Origin: Atriophallophorus winterbourni
Taxonomy: Eukaryota; Platyhelminthes; Trematoda; Plagiorchiida; Microphallidae
DNA: 64,000 nt
NCBI GenBank assembly: GCA_013407085.1
Contig: JACCGJ010014426.1
Coordinates: 115,309-179,308 of the forward strand
Reading direction: 5' to 3'
Part shown: piece by piece, positions 11,930 to 22,405 of the stretch
Layout of the letters: each line of letters opens with the position of its first letter
How positions within the stretch are numbered: position 1 is the first letter of the stretch
Notes under the pieces: generated by a model
Told to the model about the DNA's origin: nothing
Seen by the model: the letters and a program-made list of their open reading frames with translations, nothing else
The model's database searches: none
Position numbers and translations under genes: made by a program

Positions 11930-12811
11930 CAGTGGAACCCTCCTACAACGAACTCGCTTACAACAAATTCCCGGTTCGAACGAACACACCATGATTTCCG
12001 ACATAAATTCCTTCTTTGTAAGCCTATTTAAAACATTCGTATTACGAATCTGTTTTTGTTACGAATCTCGCCTTTTACGAACACTGTACACGTTCCCAAC
12101 AGCTATGTTTGTTCAATAAAGTTCATGCATACAACGAACTCGCTTTGTCTTGCTTTTAACCCACAACACTCCGTCAAGAGTGGCCTGCAGTGCGCTAAGA
12201 ATAGAACTGACACACACAGCTCGGCGAGACACAGGCAGCCTAGCCTACAGTGTGCTAACTGGCTCGCACGCATGCACAAGAAAATCACGTGAAATCTCTG
12301 TGACTGGTAATCACAGACTAATGACAAATTGCAATCAATCAGGCAGACACCTCATTCCTTTCTTACAGTTACACGATGGCTGACAGACAACGGAAGAGAG
12401 CAGTTTAGCCTAGAGAAAAAGGGAAATTTTAGCTGAAGTGGAGAATGGCCAAATGACAAAATCTGACATTGCTAAAAAATATGTCATAGCAAAATCAACG
12501 CCGTCCACCTTCCTGCAGCAGAAGAAGCAACTCTCTGAAACATGCCATTCGTTTTAGAATACATTTACTATGATCAACATGAACTTGGAATTAATGTTGT
12601 GATCTGTGTGCTGTGGCATCATCTATTCATCAAATGGATTACACGCATGTAGAAACAAAGGTAAGACATTCTTCACTAATTTATTGTTTACAGGTGTACA
12701 GAAAAACGGCGCCAAAATCACGTCTGATAATGCGTTTTACTTACAATGAACTCCGCTTTTAACGAACATTTTACTCTTTCCCCAGCGATTCGTTGTACCC
12801 GGGTTCCACTG
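11930..12811 (+). mobile_element. pogo/Tigger-type DNA transposon, deletion derivative
   Basis: Ends are inverted: CAGTGGAACCC at the left (11930) and GGGTTCCACTG at the right (ending 12811). Both are followed inward by TACAACGAA-like subterminal sequence. Directly outside is TA on each side (11928-29, 12812-13), the target preference of Tc1/mariner-pogo elements. Inside is a damaged N-terminal transposase segment. At 882 bp it lacks a DDE domain, so it could only have moved with help from an autonomous relative. Confidence 0.9.
12376..12545 (+). pseudogene. Tigger/CENP-B-like transposase N-terminal helix-turn-helix remnant
   Basis: Starts at an ATG giving MADRQRKRAV. After a frameshift it continues as EILAEVENGQMTKSDIAKKY and STPSTFLQQKKQL. 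This is the pattern of the pogo/CENP-B N-terminal DNA-binding domain (KRK..LS..EK..IL.EVE.G....IA..Y.I..ST.STFL). The family normally runs on to a second helix-turn-helix and a DDE nuclease, both absent here. Non-functional. Confidence 0.85.
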
Positions 12812-13140
12812 TATTATTATACCGTAAGTCACAACATACACACAGCCACTCAGCGACACTACAAATTCCCCACTCCCGCTGTCGTCGTTATTTTTATGGT
12901 GTAAGTGTCTTTTTCCTATGGAATGCCCTCAGCGAAACTATTACTAAAGTTCCCATTTGGACAATTATTTGTTGCATAACGATTTGACGACACCTGTGTA
13001 TTAACTCATGGTAAGTTCAAACTGGACTTTACCTGACACTACGTGCCTATTTGTTATTTCTGAACCAATATTTACTATGATATGATAATTGTGAAGCTAT
13101 GTTCTTTTTGTGACCATAAATTCTTGAATCTTGTATTGTC

Positions 13141-13844
13141 TAATCGCTCACAGTCAAAAACAATATGATCCACCACACCATTGCATATATTAATCACAAT
13201 TCATCTGCGAAATTTAACAACGAATTATCATTATCATCTTTTGATTGTGTGTAAAACACATTGACGTGTGTGACTCATCGGAAATTGACAAAAATAATTC
13301 TGTGAGCGAGGATGAATCACACTTGACTTTGTGGGTCTTATTTCATTGTGACCCTTGTGTGAAAAAAATGAACCAGAATTTCTAAAAGAATAACTGTTGA
13401 TTTATCAAACTCGTACCCGTACCAATTTTGTATATAGAATTTCAGTCTTAATTTTCCAACCTGTCAATCATCGGAGCCCTAACTAGGGAGGAAATGTTAT
13501 TGTTCCGTATCGCGCGATTACTTAAGTGATTGATTGGACGAATGACTGATTTTTTAATCATTCATTGGGCACCCAACTCACGTATGAATTGCGTCGACTG
13601 GGGGTAGGGATACTCGGGATTACGTGCTAATTGAATTGATGACAATTGACACATGGAGCTTTGCTGGTAGCGACGTCGCGAAGTTAAGCTAGACGTTTCA
13701 AGTTAAATTAGAAACGATTGAATTTTTGTTCAAGATGAACTTATTCAGTAATACGATTAGAAAATGAACGAAAATATGAATGCGGGTGTTAGTGCGCCCG
13801 GTTTGTGATAAAAATGGAAACACAATTTGTTATTTAGGATATTA
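13141..13844. other. No recognised feature
   Basis: AT-rich sequence without identified repeats or coding motifs. Confidence 0.5.
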
Positions 13845-15790
13845 GTGCAACATGTAGAAAAGGGTTTGTTGTTTGTTGTTGTTAGCCATGAATATGCATG
13901 AATATCTCATGCGTTTCAAATAACCAAAGTCTCCGATTTGGGTGGAATAAGCTCTCCAATAGTGCTCACATAAATAAGTAGCACTGGGCATCTTGGGATC
14001 ATTTGCACTTGGTCTGTGTGATATAGGTTGCGAAGACAAGAGAAGTGCCTTCTCCTTCCTGATTTTCAAAATGACGCTTCACAATGTGATGCTACACTAA
14101 ACGCTCAAGAGCAAAGTCTTCCCAACTCGTAGAGTCAATATGAACACCTCTCGTATGTCATTGCGACAGTCTTTTTTTAGCGCATTCGCAATCTTATAAA
14201 AGGTAGAACTCGCGCTTTCCGCTCTTCATGGAATAAATCTTTGGAAATATGACTGTTTCGTTACCATGACGCTGTCGTTATAGAGAGTGCTGCTATAATA
14301 GGATTAACATACTCTATTTAGACCAGCTCTATAAAATCATTTCTGAATTCTGACAATTCTGTGCAAAAACCGACGGATGCTCATCTAATAGAAAACATTT
14401 TGCTGCCGTTTATGTCTTGAAAGATTCTCTCTGGTAACGTTACCAAGGATAATGAATGTCTACCTTCGCCCTACGATGGAGTATGCGGTAGAGGTCTGGG
14501 CTCCTTGGCTGCGAAAGGATATTGCTCTCTTCGATAAAATCTATCACAGAGCAACAAAGTAAGTGATGGGTCTTCGCAATGTTCCGTACACCGAAAGATT
14601 GCGACGTCTGGGTCTATGCGACTTTACCCAGAGGAGGATACGACGCGATATTATTCTGACTTATAGAATTGTGTCTACCGAAGGACATCCACTAAAACAC
14701 TTGCTTGATGTTTGTGAAGGGAAAGTGACACGCGGACATACCTTATCCCTTTACGTCCCAAGTTCCCGTATTGACTGTCGGCGCCATTTTTTCGCCATAC
14801 GTGCTATATTTCTTTGGAATTCTCTACCCCAACATGTGGTGGACTCTCCTTGCCTGGCGGCGTTTAAAGTTAAATTGGACTTACATATGCAAAAGAATAA
14901 CATTCGTGAGCCTTACATTTGATATTCTCTATTGCTTTTATACTATTGTATTTTTCATGTTTTATTAATACCGTCATCCTGAATTTGAGTTTTCACAGAC
15001 ATATAGTGAACCATTTAGTATGCACGCACTGTATTCCATCCTATTTATATTCTCGGTTAGCTTGCTGTTACGAGACAAGGTGATGGCCGCTATGGTATTA
15101 CGCGTATTACGTTCATTCTCCACCGAGGGTCTTTCTGCAATACTTGCATTAATATATGTGAAATGATGTACTGGTTCAAGCTCGATGTAACCAAAATAAT
15201 GGTAGAGTGAAAAATATCCTTGACTACGGAACTTTGTAATGTTCATGAAGATTTACAACCGAAATCGAATGCATGTGGTCGAAATATGTTCCATTATTTG
15301 CTTGAGAGGCTCCCGAAAGTTAAAAAATATGGCTTCATTATCGGCAAACAGCAGGTCGCGGATTAGCACATCCAGTACATGGTTTTGTACTTTTAAACAG
15401 TTCAAGTTGAAAATCTTGTCTTCATATTGCGTGCGTAGATAAATACGTTCTGTTCTCGTCCCGGGAGCGTGTTTTAGTAGCAAAACGACTAAAATGCAGA
15501 ACAGCGTGTGAGAAATAACAAATCCTCGATTGAAGCCTCAGCGAATTTCAAAGGCTTCTGAAAAGCGATCGTTGAACTGGATTGAGTCGTTATTGCCAGA
15601 GTGAGTAAACAACACTTGTATACTATTCTTTGCTGAAGAACCAATATGATCGCTGATTGTGAAAAAATTCTAAATGCTAACGTAATCGAATGCCTTCGAC
15701 AAATGTTTGCGTTACACTCTCAGACATTTAGTTTGAAAGCCTCGGAATAAAATTTATCAGCTATTTTCCGAGACAGCATTTATAACACAT
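13845..15790 (-). pseudogene. RTE-like LINE RT and C-terminus, split by a CR1 insertion
   Basis: On the minus strand the upper part (14,985-15,790) carries KAFDYVS, LLKHAPGTRTERIYLRTQ, IRDLLFADNEAIF (YADD-type box, here FADN), LEPVHHFTYINASI and YSACILN. The lower part (13,845-14,414) continues with SHISKDLFHEERKARVLP, DSTSWEDFALER and a tail ending HEIFMHIHG. In the 44-45 kb copy these blocks are contiguous, so one element was split by the plus-strand LINE at 14,415-14,980. Stops and shifts throughout. Confidence 0.8.
14415..14980 (+). pseudogene. CR1-like LINE C-terminus, subfamily B, nested in RTE-like LINE
   Basis: Begins abruptly at AAGATTCTCTCTGG, also found in the copy at 40.83 kb. 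It encodes TLPRIMNVYLRPTMEYAVEV, an in-frame stop after HRATK, then a clean 119-codon stretch (14,563-14,922): MGLRNVPYTERLRRLGLCDF, SSRIDCRRHFFAIRAIFLWN and SLPQHVVDSPCLAAFKVKLD. These are the thumb/C-terminal region and the conserved terminal block of CR1-like ORF2. It is among the least decayed coding pieces here, suggesting a relatively recent insertion. Confidence 0.88.
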
Positions 15791-16441
15791 ATATGCGAGG
15801 TGAACTTATCCATCACACGTAACGCTCTGGATACGGTTTCCAAACGCCTGGATAAATGTTAATTATTTCTAGCTGCCTGCCTGATTCAAATTTATGATTT
15901 TATGCTGGATACAATCACTCAAAACTCAAATACCCCAGATATATTTACTCAGAGCTTGTTTGTTATAATTAAAATACAATCCCTTGAGCTAAGTACTCTA
16001 CGCGACAAGCTACGTTTGATTGCCTCGAGATATAATACCAGAATCTTGATCATGGGAGACTTTGATCTGCCTAAATTGCTGACGACTAACAAAATTTCTT
16101 AGACCTCCATTGCTGCCATCTTCCAGCAGCTCTTTGACGAAATTTTCTTGTATAATCACGTGGAATGAAATACAATATGCAGAGGGACATATACGCTTTC
16201 AATGCTCGATGTGATCTTGACAACTAAAAAAGAATCATTCGAAAACATTACATACGATTGTCTGCTAGCTCCGAGTGACCATTTGGATATGAATGTCGAC
16301 TATGTCGAGCAGAGCGAACAAACGATAGAACAAAAATTATCAGAAAGATATGCCTATCTAAATTATCAAACGCCCTAAGTTTGATTTACGATTGGAAAAT
16401 TGAAGGCATCAGAGTAAAAGAGCAGTGGTCTAACATTTTCA

Positions 16442-16865
16442 CGCGGAGCAGACAATCATTATGTAAATAAGTTTGAATGCGGAGTGGGAACGAAATTGCT
16501 TTATGGTTTCACATTGAAATGAAAAAATACAAGTTGTCAATTTTGTTGTGGTAAATGCCAAGTTTATCGTGGAGAGATGATGAACATGCTTTACAAATCA
16601 CAGTAGATTGACTTTATGAAGGAATCTATAAATAAAGTTATACTTGAATGCCACTGTTGTATAGGGTTCGTACAACGAACCAGGATGTTCAAACACAGAA
16701 TCACAAAGTGATTCGTGGTCAAGCACTCAAGGCGCTTATGAATGACCAAAGTGATTTTTGTCCGAAGGAAAGCGTGGATATACAACTGGAGTCAGAAATA
16801 ACACATCCTGTACCAATCGACCAAGTAAACATTACCAAAGAATAGGTGCTGGGAACATACTATAC
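16442..16865 (-). mobile_element. R1 hammerhead-family repeat with extra flank, inside LINE
   Basis: The ribozyme-sense strand is minus. Core R1 hairpins are perfect: GGTTCGTACAACGAACC at 16665-16681 and GAATCACAAAGTGATTC at 16698-16714. The ribozyme half is missing or unrecognisable after about 16,760. A segment of about 200 bp at 16,442-16,640 (CGCGGAGC..., GATGCGGAGTGGGAACG-like, ATTGCTTTATGGTTT) is shared, in the same position, with the copy at 46.47-46.68 kb, so it belongs to the mobile unit. The right border is approximate. Confidence 0.7.
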
Positions 16866-17686
16866 TGTACATACTATACTGTTTAATCCCAGAAAATCCT
16901 CTGTTATGATAAAAATTACCTAAAATATACTAAAGCATTGGGTACAATTCCTATGCGGACCTCTGACTCATTTTTTGCGAATCGCTGGCCCAAAGTTTCA
17001 GGCAGACGGAATGAAAATTCGGTATAATCTCCCCGATTTTCAAAGTCATTCAGAGCCCGCAAATTACAGGCCTGTTACCCTGTAGACCGCCGTATACAAG
17101 GTGCTCGCAAGTATCGTAGCAAACAAACTGAGCAAATACCTTGCAGAAAATAAGTTCTTTTCCGGAGCGCAAAACGGTTTTAGAAAGGGAAATTCAGGCC
17201 TTCTTACCTTCTCCTTAATCCTGACGATTGGACTCGAGCAGTAACAACCATGTATGTTACCTCGATATGTCAAAAGCATTGTGCCGCGTAAACCACAGTA
17301 TTGTCTCGCAGAAGCTGGAACGTTGTTTCATCACTGGCAGAATTTTGGCCTGGTTAGAAAATTACCTGTTTGATTGCCTTGCTCAAGTCTCTGTGGACGC
17401 TGCTTTATCGAAGTCGGTTGCCGTGACAAGTTAGAGTGCTTCAGGGATATGTCCTCGGACCGATCATCTTCGCACTTTATACCAATGACATACCGGCTCT
17501 CATCAAATGTTAGATCGTACTGTTCGCGGACGATATGAAAGTGTGGTCGAGGATAAATAAGTCGGAAGAATGCGAACTGCTCCAGAAGGATCTGGACAAC
17601 CTCCAGGTTAGGTATCTAAAAATCCCCCAATTTTCAATTTCCAAAAAATGTCATATGTTAAAGCTTGGAAAATATTCAAGTATAAT

Positions 17687-18099
17687 TCAAGGTTTTTAAT
17701 GGTCTAAAAAGCAACAAGCTTAACAACAACCATAGGATGGTAAAAATTGAAATTTAAGTGTATAAACAATATAAGAACATAGATTAAACAGTATATAAGT
17801 GTTCTGGAAACGAATAATGCAATAAAAATTCGTCTAATTTCGTTTTAAAGTCCTGCAAGCTAGTGGAGTGAGCAACGGTTGAAGGTAAACTGTTCCAAGT
17901 AAAACAGACACGGACAAAGTAAAAATACCTTCTACAGTTCAGGCGGGAATGGGGTACGACCAGCACTTATTCATGGGTCCGATAATTCCTCGTATCCCTT
18001 CGCGTGAATAAATCCGGTAAGGGATGGTTCGGGGTATGGAATGTTTTGTAAAGTAAGATAAGGTGTCCTCTAATTCGTCGATCGGGAAAATCGAACAGA
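17687..18099 (-). pseudogene. CR1-like LINE 3' end, subfamily D, nested antisense
   Basis: Nearly identical over its length to 33,040-33,460: the same TTCAAGGTTTTTAATGGTCT tail side, the same C-terminal block (HSRLNCRRYFYFVRVCFTWN, SLPSTVAHSTSLQDFKTKLD) and similarity ending at GGGAAAATCGAACAGAT. It lies antisense between LGK and EFQYVFG of the surrounding subfamily C ORF, so it inserted into that element. Confidence 0.85.
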
Positions 18100-18924
18100 T
18101 GTGGAGTTCCAGTATGTTTTTGGTACACACAGCCTCTCGTCGACCATGGAACAAAAGGACTTGTGTGTGTTTATAAGCCGAACCCAAGGCATGTCGAGAC
18201 ACTGCAACGTCGTCTATCGCAAAGCATCACAGAAATTTTCACTTCTAAAGAGAATTTTTGGTAGGTTCTCAAAACAGACAATTCCCTGCATTATAAATAG
18301 GTGCATCAGACCCACGATGGAATATACAGTTCAAGCATGGTCTCTATGGCTTAAAAAATATGTTGCGACTTTGCAAAGAATATACTATCGAGCTTACAAA
18401 CTTGTCGCCGGGCTCAGCCGTAAACCATACAATGAGCGAATCAAAACCCTGAATTTATACGATTATATACTTCATCGTCTCCGGGGGGATTTGATGTTGT
18501 TTTACAATATTATGAATACCGCTAATCACCCTTTGCTCTGCGCATTTAATCTGCGGGTTTCGCATAGGACAAGTACTCACACATTTATTCTAACTGTCCC
18601 TCACTCGCGACTCTAACTTAGACGATATTTTTTGCCTTGGGAGTTTGTTTTACCTGGAACAATCTATCGATTATGTTGTAAACTCACCATGTCAGCAGAT
18701 TTTCAAAAGAAGTCTTGATGCCTTTTTGACCATTAACACGTGCATCATGACGCCATGCATCTACATTTGTCATCCTATGGAAAACAATTTCTGCCTTTTT
18801 GGATTTTTATCTGATCCTTGAATTGCTCAGTAAGCAACCAAATCCCGTTTTTGCTTGTTATTTTATTCGTAGATCCCATAATAATCTGTGGTTCATTGTA
18901 ATGCTATATGCTTTTTAGACTATT

Positions 18925-18951
18925 GAAATTGAATTGAATTGAATTGAATTG
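18925..18951 (+). repeat. LINE 3' tail, (GAATT)n
   Basis: Tandem pentamers closing the subfamily C element. The same tail is at 26,946-26,966 and, in complement, at 3,877-3,897. It resembles the short-repeat tails of CR1-clade elements, used here instead of poly(A). Confidence 0.75.
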
Positions 18952-19199
18952 TTTATCACTGAGGGAGCGAAATTTATTCTCGGAACTCGGACTGTTCATA
19001 CGTTTGAAGTGCTGTGAAACAAATTCAGTCACAGACTTGTGATGTACATCCATTGTAGAAATAGACCGAAGGAGGTCAAAAACAACTCCTGTAGATGTAG
19101 ATAATATTTACAAATTCATATTTATTTGAAATAAAACTCGACGTTTATATGCAAAAACAATCTGTGTTTGCCCACCCTTAATTACAAAACATAATTCTG

Positions 19200-19325
19200 G
19201 CTCACTCAATTCATGAGTACCAATTCTCAGCACACACATATATCTTTATTATTGATATTACCATATTTTGATTATTGTAAAGTTGAATACTGCGCAACCA
19301 TAAATCTCAAATCTTGTATCTTGAA
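19200..19325 (+). repeat. CR1-like LINE 3' UTR and tail, subfamily E
   Basis: TTATTGTAAAGTTGAATAC followed by AACCATAAATCTCAAATCTTG. It matches the 3' ends at 26,400-26,465 (+) and 29,905-29,990 (-). Strongly 5'-truncated. Confidence 0.6.
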
Positions 19326-19329
19326 ACAG

Positions 19330-19870
19330 ATAACCGAATACCGAATACGGAAAAGCAAGATGCTGCGTCTTGGCAAGAATATTCCTTGAACATATGGATT
19401 GGGAACTGTAAACTTGTCATGGAGCTTGTTGGAAATAAACCTGGGAGTACGGATTAGTGGAAGCCTGACGACATCGTCCAGTGTCAGAATATATCGACAG
19501 GCCAGCAGATTGTAAGGTATATTTAGAACAATATATTAATGATTCTCGCTTGGAACTTCACCAAGGAAAGTGAACGTCCATATTCGCTTTACTATGGAGC
19601 ATGTATAGGGGGCTGGCCTCCTTAACCTCACAAAGAAATTGCTGTCTTTGACAAATTCTATCTCAGAGCAACAAAGTTAGTGATGGGTATTCACAATGTT
19701 CCATGCACCAAGTTATTGCGACATCTGCGTCTATGTGACTTTACGCAAATGAATATACAGCGCGGTATTATTTTGACCTATGAAATTGTATCATTTTATT
19801 CATACCGTAATATTGTGGTGTTGTAAATTTATAACTCTTTACCCAAAATCTTGGATTTCTTGATTCCTCC
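19330..19870 (+). pseudogene. CR1-like LINE C-terminal fragment, subfamily B, internally deleted
   Basis: Matches the 40.62-40.97 kb and 14.4-14.9 kb copies (AAAGCAAGATGCTGCGTCTTG, TATCGACAGGCCAGCAGATTG, AGAGCAACAAAG, TGATGGGTATTCACAATGTT). It then jumps to a subfamily B-type 3' UTR (TATTGTGGTGTTGTAAATTT) and tail (CTTGGATTTCTTGATTC). The terminal coding block is lost in the deletion. Confidence 0.75.
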
Positions 19871-20464
19871 CTAAATGTATCCGTTACCAGATTTTAAATG
19901 CTATAAGGGAAATTTTACCCTCGTCATTTTCGAGGTTTTTCGTCCCAGTATTCCGGGCTTCATCACTCGAGATTGACTGGCGTTTCTTCGTCAAGCTGTG
20001 AAGTAATACGTATTTCAATCGTTTCTCCACAGGTGCGCTCGAGATAACATATTTACATCCAACTTTCCTCGTGCAACTAGAAAAACCACACTTCTGTCAA
20101 TCAGTGATTTATAATTAGATAATTATAATTGATTCTTATGCAGCGAAATTGATTGGCAAACAGGAGAAAATATCCTGTTAGAAATGTTTTCGTGAATTTT
20201 CATGGTGAATATAATGTGTGATGATTTCTTGTATTGTGAAAACAGATTTGTGTTGAAAGATCATTTTACAAAAATCTTCCAATGTATTGAATGGATTTGT
20301 TCAAAACGACATATCGGAAATTTGATCGCAAACCTAATCACGCCCAATCAATACCCAGCGGGATCATCTTAATATAGGGCACACTAAGCAACATTGATCA
20401 ATCACCAAACTAGTTGAATATATTTGAGACCGATCGGGAATCCATATTCTTGAAAAAAATTCTA

Positions 20465-20985
20465 CTTGACCCCTCATATTTCCAGCTGGTTACATTCCAT
20501 CATTTGAATTCTCGGCATGCAATCAGAACTCAGAAATTTTCATGGCAGAAAAAGTAGTAAGCTTAACAATAACCATAGGATGACAGGTATATGGAGTAAA
20601 ATTACAAAATCTCTCAAAAATATATAGGGACGGTCATATAATCATCAAGTTTATAAGCGAAAACCGCAACAGATTCCGAGCTTGTGATTTCTTCAGGCAA
20701 AATGTTCCAAGTGAAACAAATTCTTAGCGAGAAAAAATTTAGACGAATATCCAATCGAGAATGCGGAATGCTTAAAGCATTTGGATGATTTGGTATTCGA
20801 GTAAGGCCATTGGGCTTTAGTGAGTGTTTAAGGGGATGGTTCTCAGTATGCACGATTTTGAATGACAACAGGAGGTCAATCTGTATCCGTCATTGGCTAA
20901 AATCGTGTAGAATTATTTTTAACGTTCGCTCTTTGAAAGGTAAATTTCTGTAACGGGAGACCAAATTTGTCGCACGATTATGTGG
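20465..20985 (-). pseudogene. CR1-like LINE C-terminus and 3' UTR, subfamily II
   Basis: Minus-strand ORF 20,614-20,868 carries IVHTENHPLKHSLKPNGL, LSIPHSRLDIRLNFFSLRIC and FTWNILPEEITSSESVAVF, the conserved C-terminal block. The 3' UTR matches 2,100-2,250 (+). Of the two subfamily II copies this one keeps its frame for 84 codons. Confidence 0.82.
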
Positions 20986-20986
20986 A

Positions 20987-21185
20987 CACGCATTTGTTGC
21001 ATAACTATTTGACAACACCTGCGTATTTACTCATGGTAAATATTCAACTGGACTAAACCTGGCATTACCTGATTATTTGTTAATTCTTTTTCATGAACGA
21101 ATATTTTCATGATATGTTAATTATGAATCTCTGTGCTTTTTGTGACCATAAATTCTTGAATCTGGAATCTGGATATAATAATGAT
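20987..21185 (+). repeat. CR1-like LINE 3' UTR, subfamily A
   Basis: ATTTGTTGCATAACTATTTG to ATAAATTCTTGAATCTGG; collinear with 12,965-13,140. It directly abuts the minus-strand copy ending at 20,985. Confidence 0.7.
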
Positions 21186-21258
21186 AATCAGATATTGTTT
21201 ACACTACGTAGAAAGCATCTGAAAATGGATGCTTTGGTACGAACTAGTTCAATTTTGT

Positions 21259-21352
21259 TTATATATATATTATATATATATATCTATATCTATAGTATAT
21301 ATATATATATATATATATATATCTATCATTCTATATATATATAATATATAGG
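21259..21352. repeat. (AT)n-rich microsatellite
   Basis: Long TA/TATC runs. ORFs across it are artefacts of the repeat. Confidence 0.9.
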
Positions 21353-21813
21353 TGCGATGTTAAAGTGCTTCGCTTCCTATATCTTATAGATATATAATAA
21401 ATATATATCTTATATATTATAGCGATTGTTAAGTGCTTCTCTTCATGTAAAACTTTTATTCATGGAATGGCTCAGTTTATAGTATATTTTGCACACTAAA
21501 GTAACGTATACTTTTATAGTGGTCTTGACAAATTTATTTTTAATTGGCCTCCTTGGTTCGATGTCCACTATGAATGTACATGGCACGTGCGTCATGTTTT
21601 CATGCTCCACAGGGATTCCTTTGAATTCACAGTCCGACTGGAGAAGAAAAATGACTCCCGCAGCGTTCTCAGCTATCTGTGATAATCGATCGATCATAAT
21701 CATTTGCACACTGACTGCGTGACCTACGATCACCATTCGTTAACACCATGTGCTCTTCCCTTGATTGAAAATTTATCGATCAAGAGCAAATTCCTACCAA
21801 CGCATTGGGTTAA

Positions 21814-22405
21814 CAAGTGCCATCTTGAATGCCACTGTTGCATAGGGTTCGTACAACGAACTACGATGTTCAAACACAGAATCACATACTGATACTTGGT
21901 CAAGCACTCAAGGCGCTAATGGATGACCAAAAAAATGTGCTGCTCACATCCCCCCGAAGTTACACTCCACAACTTGTTTTTGGCTGTTTGCCATCATCAG
22001 GTGAAGACAGTAAGATTAGGTTCAGTGAGTCTTGAAACAGTGGATAAATGGTAAACAAGGTTATACATGAATGCCACTGTTGCATAGGGTTCGTACAACG
22101 AACCACGAAATTCAAGCACAAAATCACATAGTGATTTGTGGTCAAACACTCAAGGCGCTTATGGATGAAGAAAGTGATGTGTTGCTCACATCCCCCGAAA
22201 TTACACTTCACTACCGGTTTCTGGCTGTTTGCGTGTTCAGGTTCAGCGAGCCTTGAAACAGTGGATAAATGGTAAACAAGTGTATACTTGAATGCCACTG
22301 TTTCAACGCTCACTGAACCTAATCTTACTGTCTCCAACTGATGACGACAAACAGCCATAAACCGGTGTGGAGTGTAATTTCGGGGATGTGAGCAACACAT
22401 CATTT
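21814..22405. mobile_element. R1 cluster: two tandem units plus inverted partial unit
   Basis: Two direct R1 units in minus ribozyme sense (their GGTTCGTAC hairpins start 242 bp apart, at 21,846 and 22,088) are followed at 22,285-22,405 by a partial unit in plus sense (CCAACTGATGACGACAAACA). The cluster interrupts an RTE-like LINE and is bounded by GGTTAA at 21,808-21,813 and 22,406-22,411. The second tandem unit has lost part of its ribozyme. Confidence 0.85.
21963..22012 (-). ncRNA. Hammerhead ribozyme motif, R1, degenerate
   Basis: On the minus strand: CTGATGA (22000 to 21994), stem II TGGC/GCCA with an AAACA loop, then AAAA in place of GAAA. G12 is therefore mutated and cleavage would be expected to be lost. 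Stem I remnants flank the core. Confidence 0.6.

Larger units (their letters stand above)
11640..13140 (+). pseudogene. CR1-like LINE 3' part, subfamily A, split by a Tigger element
   Basis: The coding remnant before the insertion (11,723-11,929) reads VEKDVQLFDKIYHRATKLV then LRSDVILTYKVLN. After the insertion (12,814-12,990) it resumes with LQIPHSRCRRYFYGVSVFFL and WNALSETITKVP, the usual C-terminal LINE block (IPHSRxxCRRYFxxxRxxFxWNSLP). The 3' UTR and tail end at about 13,135 (ATAAATTCTTGAATCTTG). The two halves fit together if 11,930-12,811 plus one TA is removed. Confidence 0.85.
15890..18955 (+). pseudogene. CR1-like LINE, subfamily C, with two nested insertions
   Basis: Endonuclease (15,900-16,440): TRILIMGDFDLPKLL, LYNHV, LSMLDVILTTKKES and LLAPSDHLDMNVDY; D, LD and SDH boxes are visible. 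RT (about 16,870-17,686): ANYRPVTL-like, ENKFFSGAQNGFRKGN, NHVCYLDMSKALCRVNHS, LQGYVLGPIIFALYTNDIP and VLFADDMKVW (motif C intact). C-terminus (18,100-18,720): TMEQKDLCVF, RPTMEYTVQAWSLWLKKYV and TVPHSRL. The 3' UTR ends in GAATTGAATT repeats (18,925-18,951). An R1 repeat splits endonuclease from RT and an antisense LINE splits RT from C-terminus. Multiple stops; inactive. Confidence 0.88.

Noticed and set aside
16665..16681. GGTTCGTACAACGAACC as a protein-binding operator or transposon end
   Set aside because: It lies inside a dispersed repeat at a fixed place and has a compensating variant in R2, so an RNA hairpin is the simpler explanation.
16648..16845. Recurrent small ORF beginning MPLLHRVRTTN in many R1 copies
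   Set aside because: It appears because the same DNA repeat is read in the same frame. Copies differ by frameshifts and stops, the frame is antisense to the ribozyme, and the conserved features are hairpins, not codons.
21814..22405. CRISPR-like array of direct repeats
   Set aside because: Only two units of about 240 bp with no spacer structure, in animal DNA full of LINEs.
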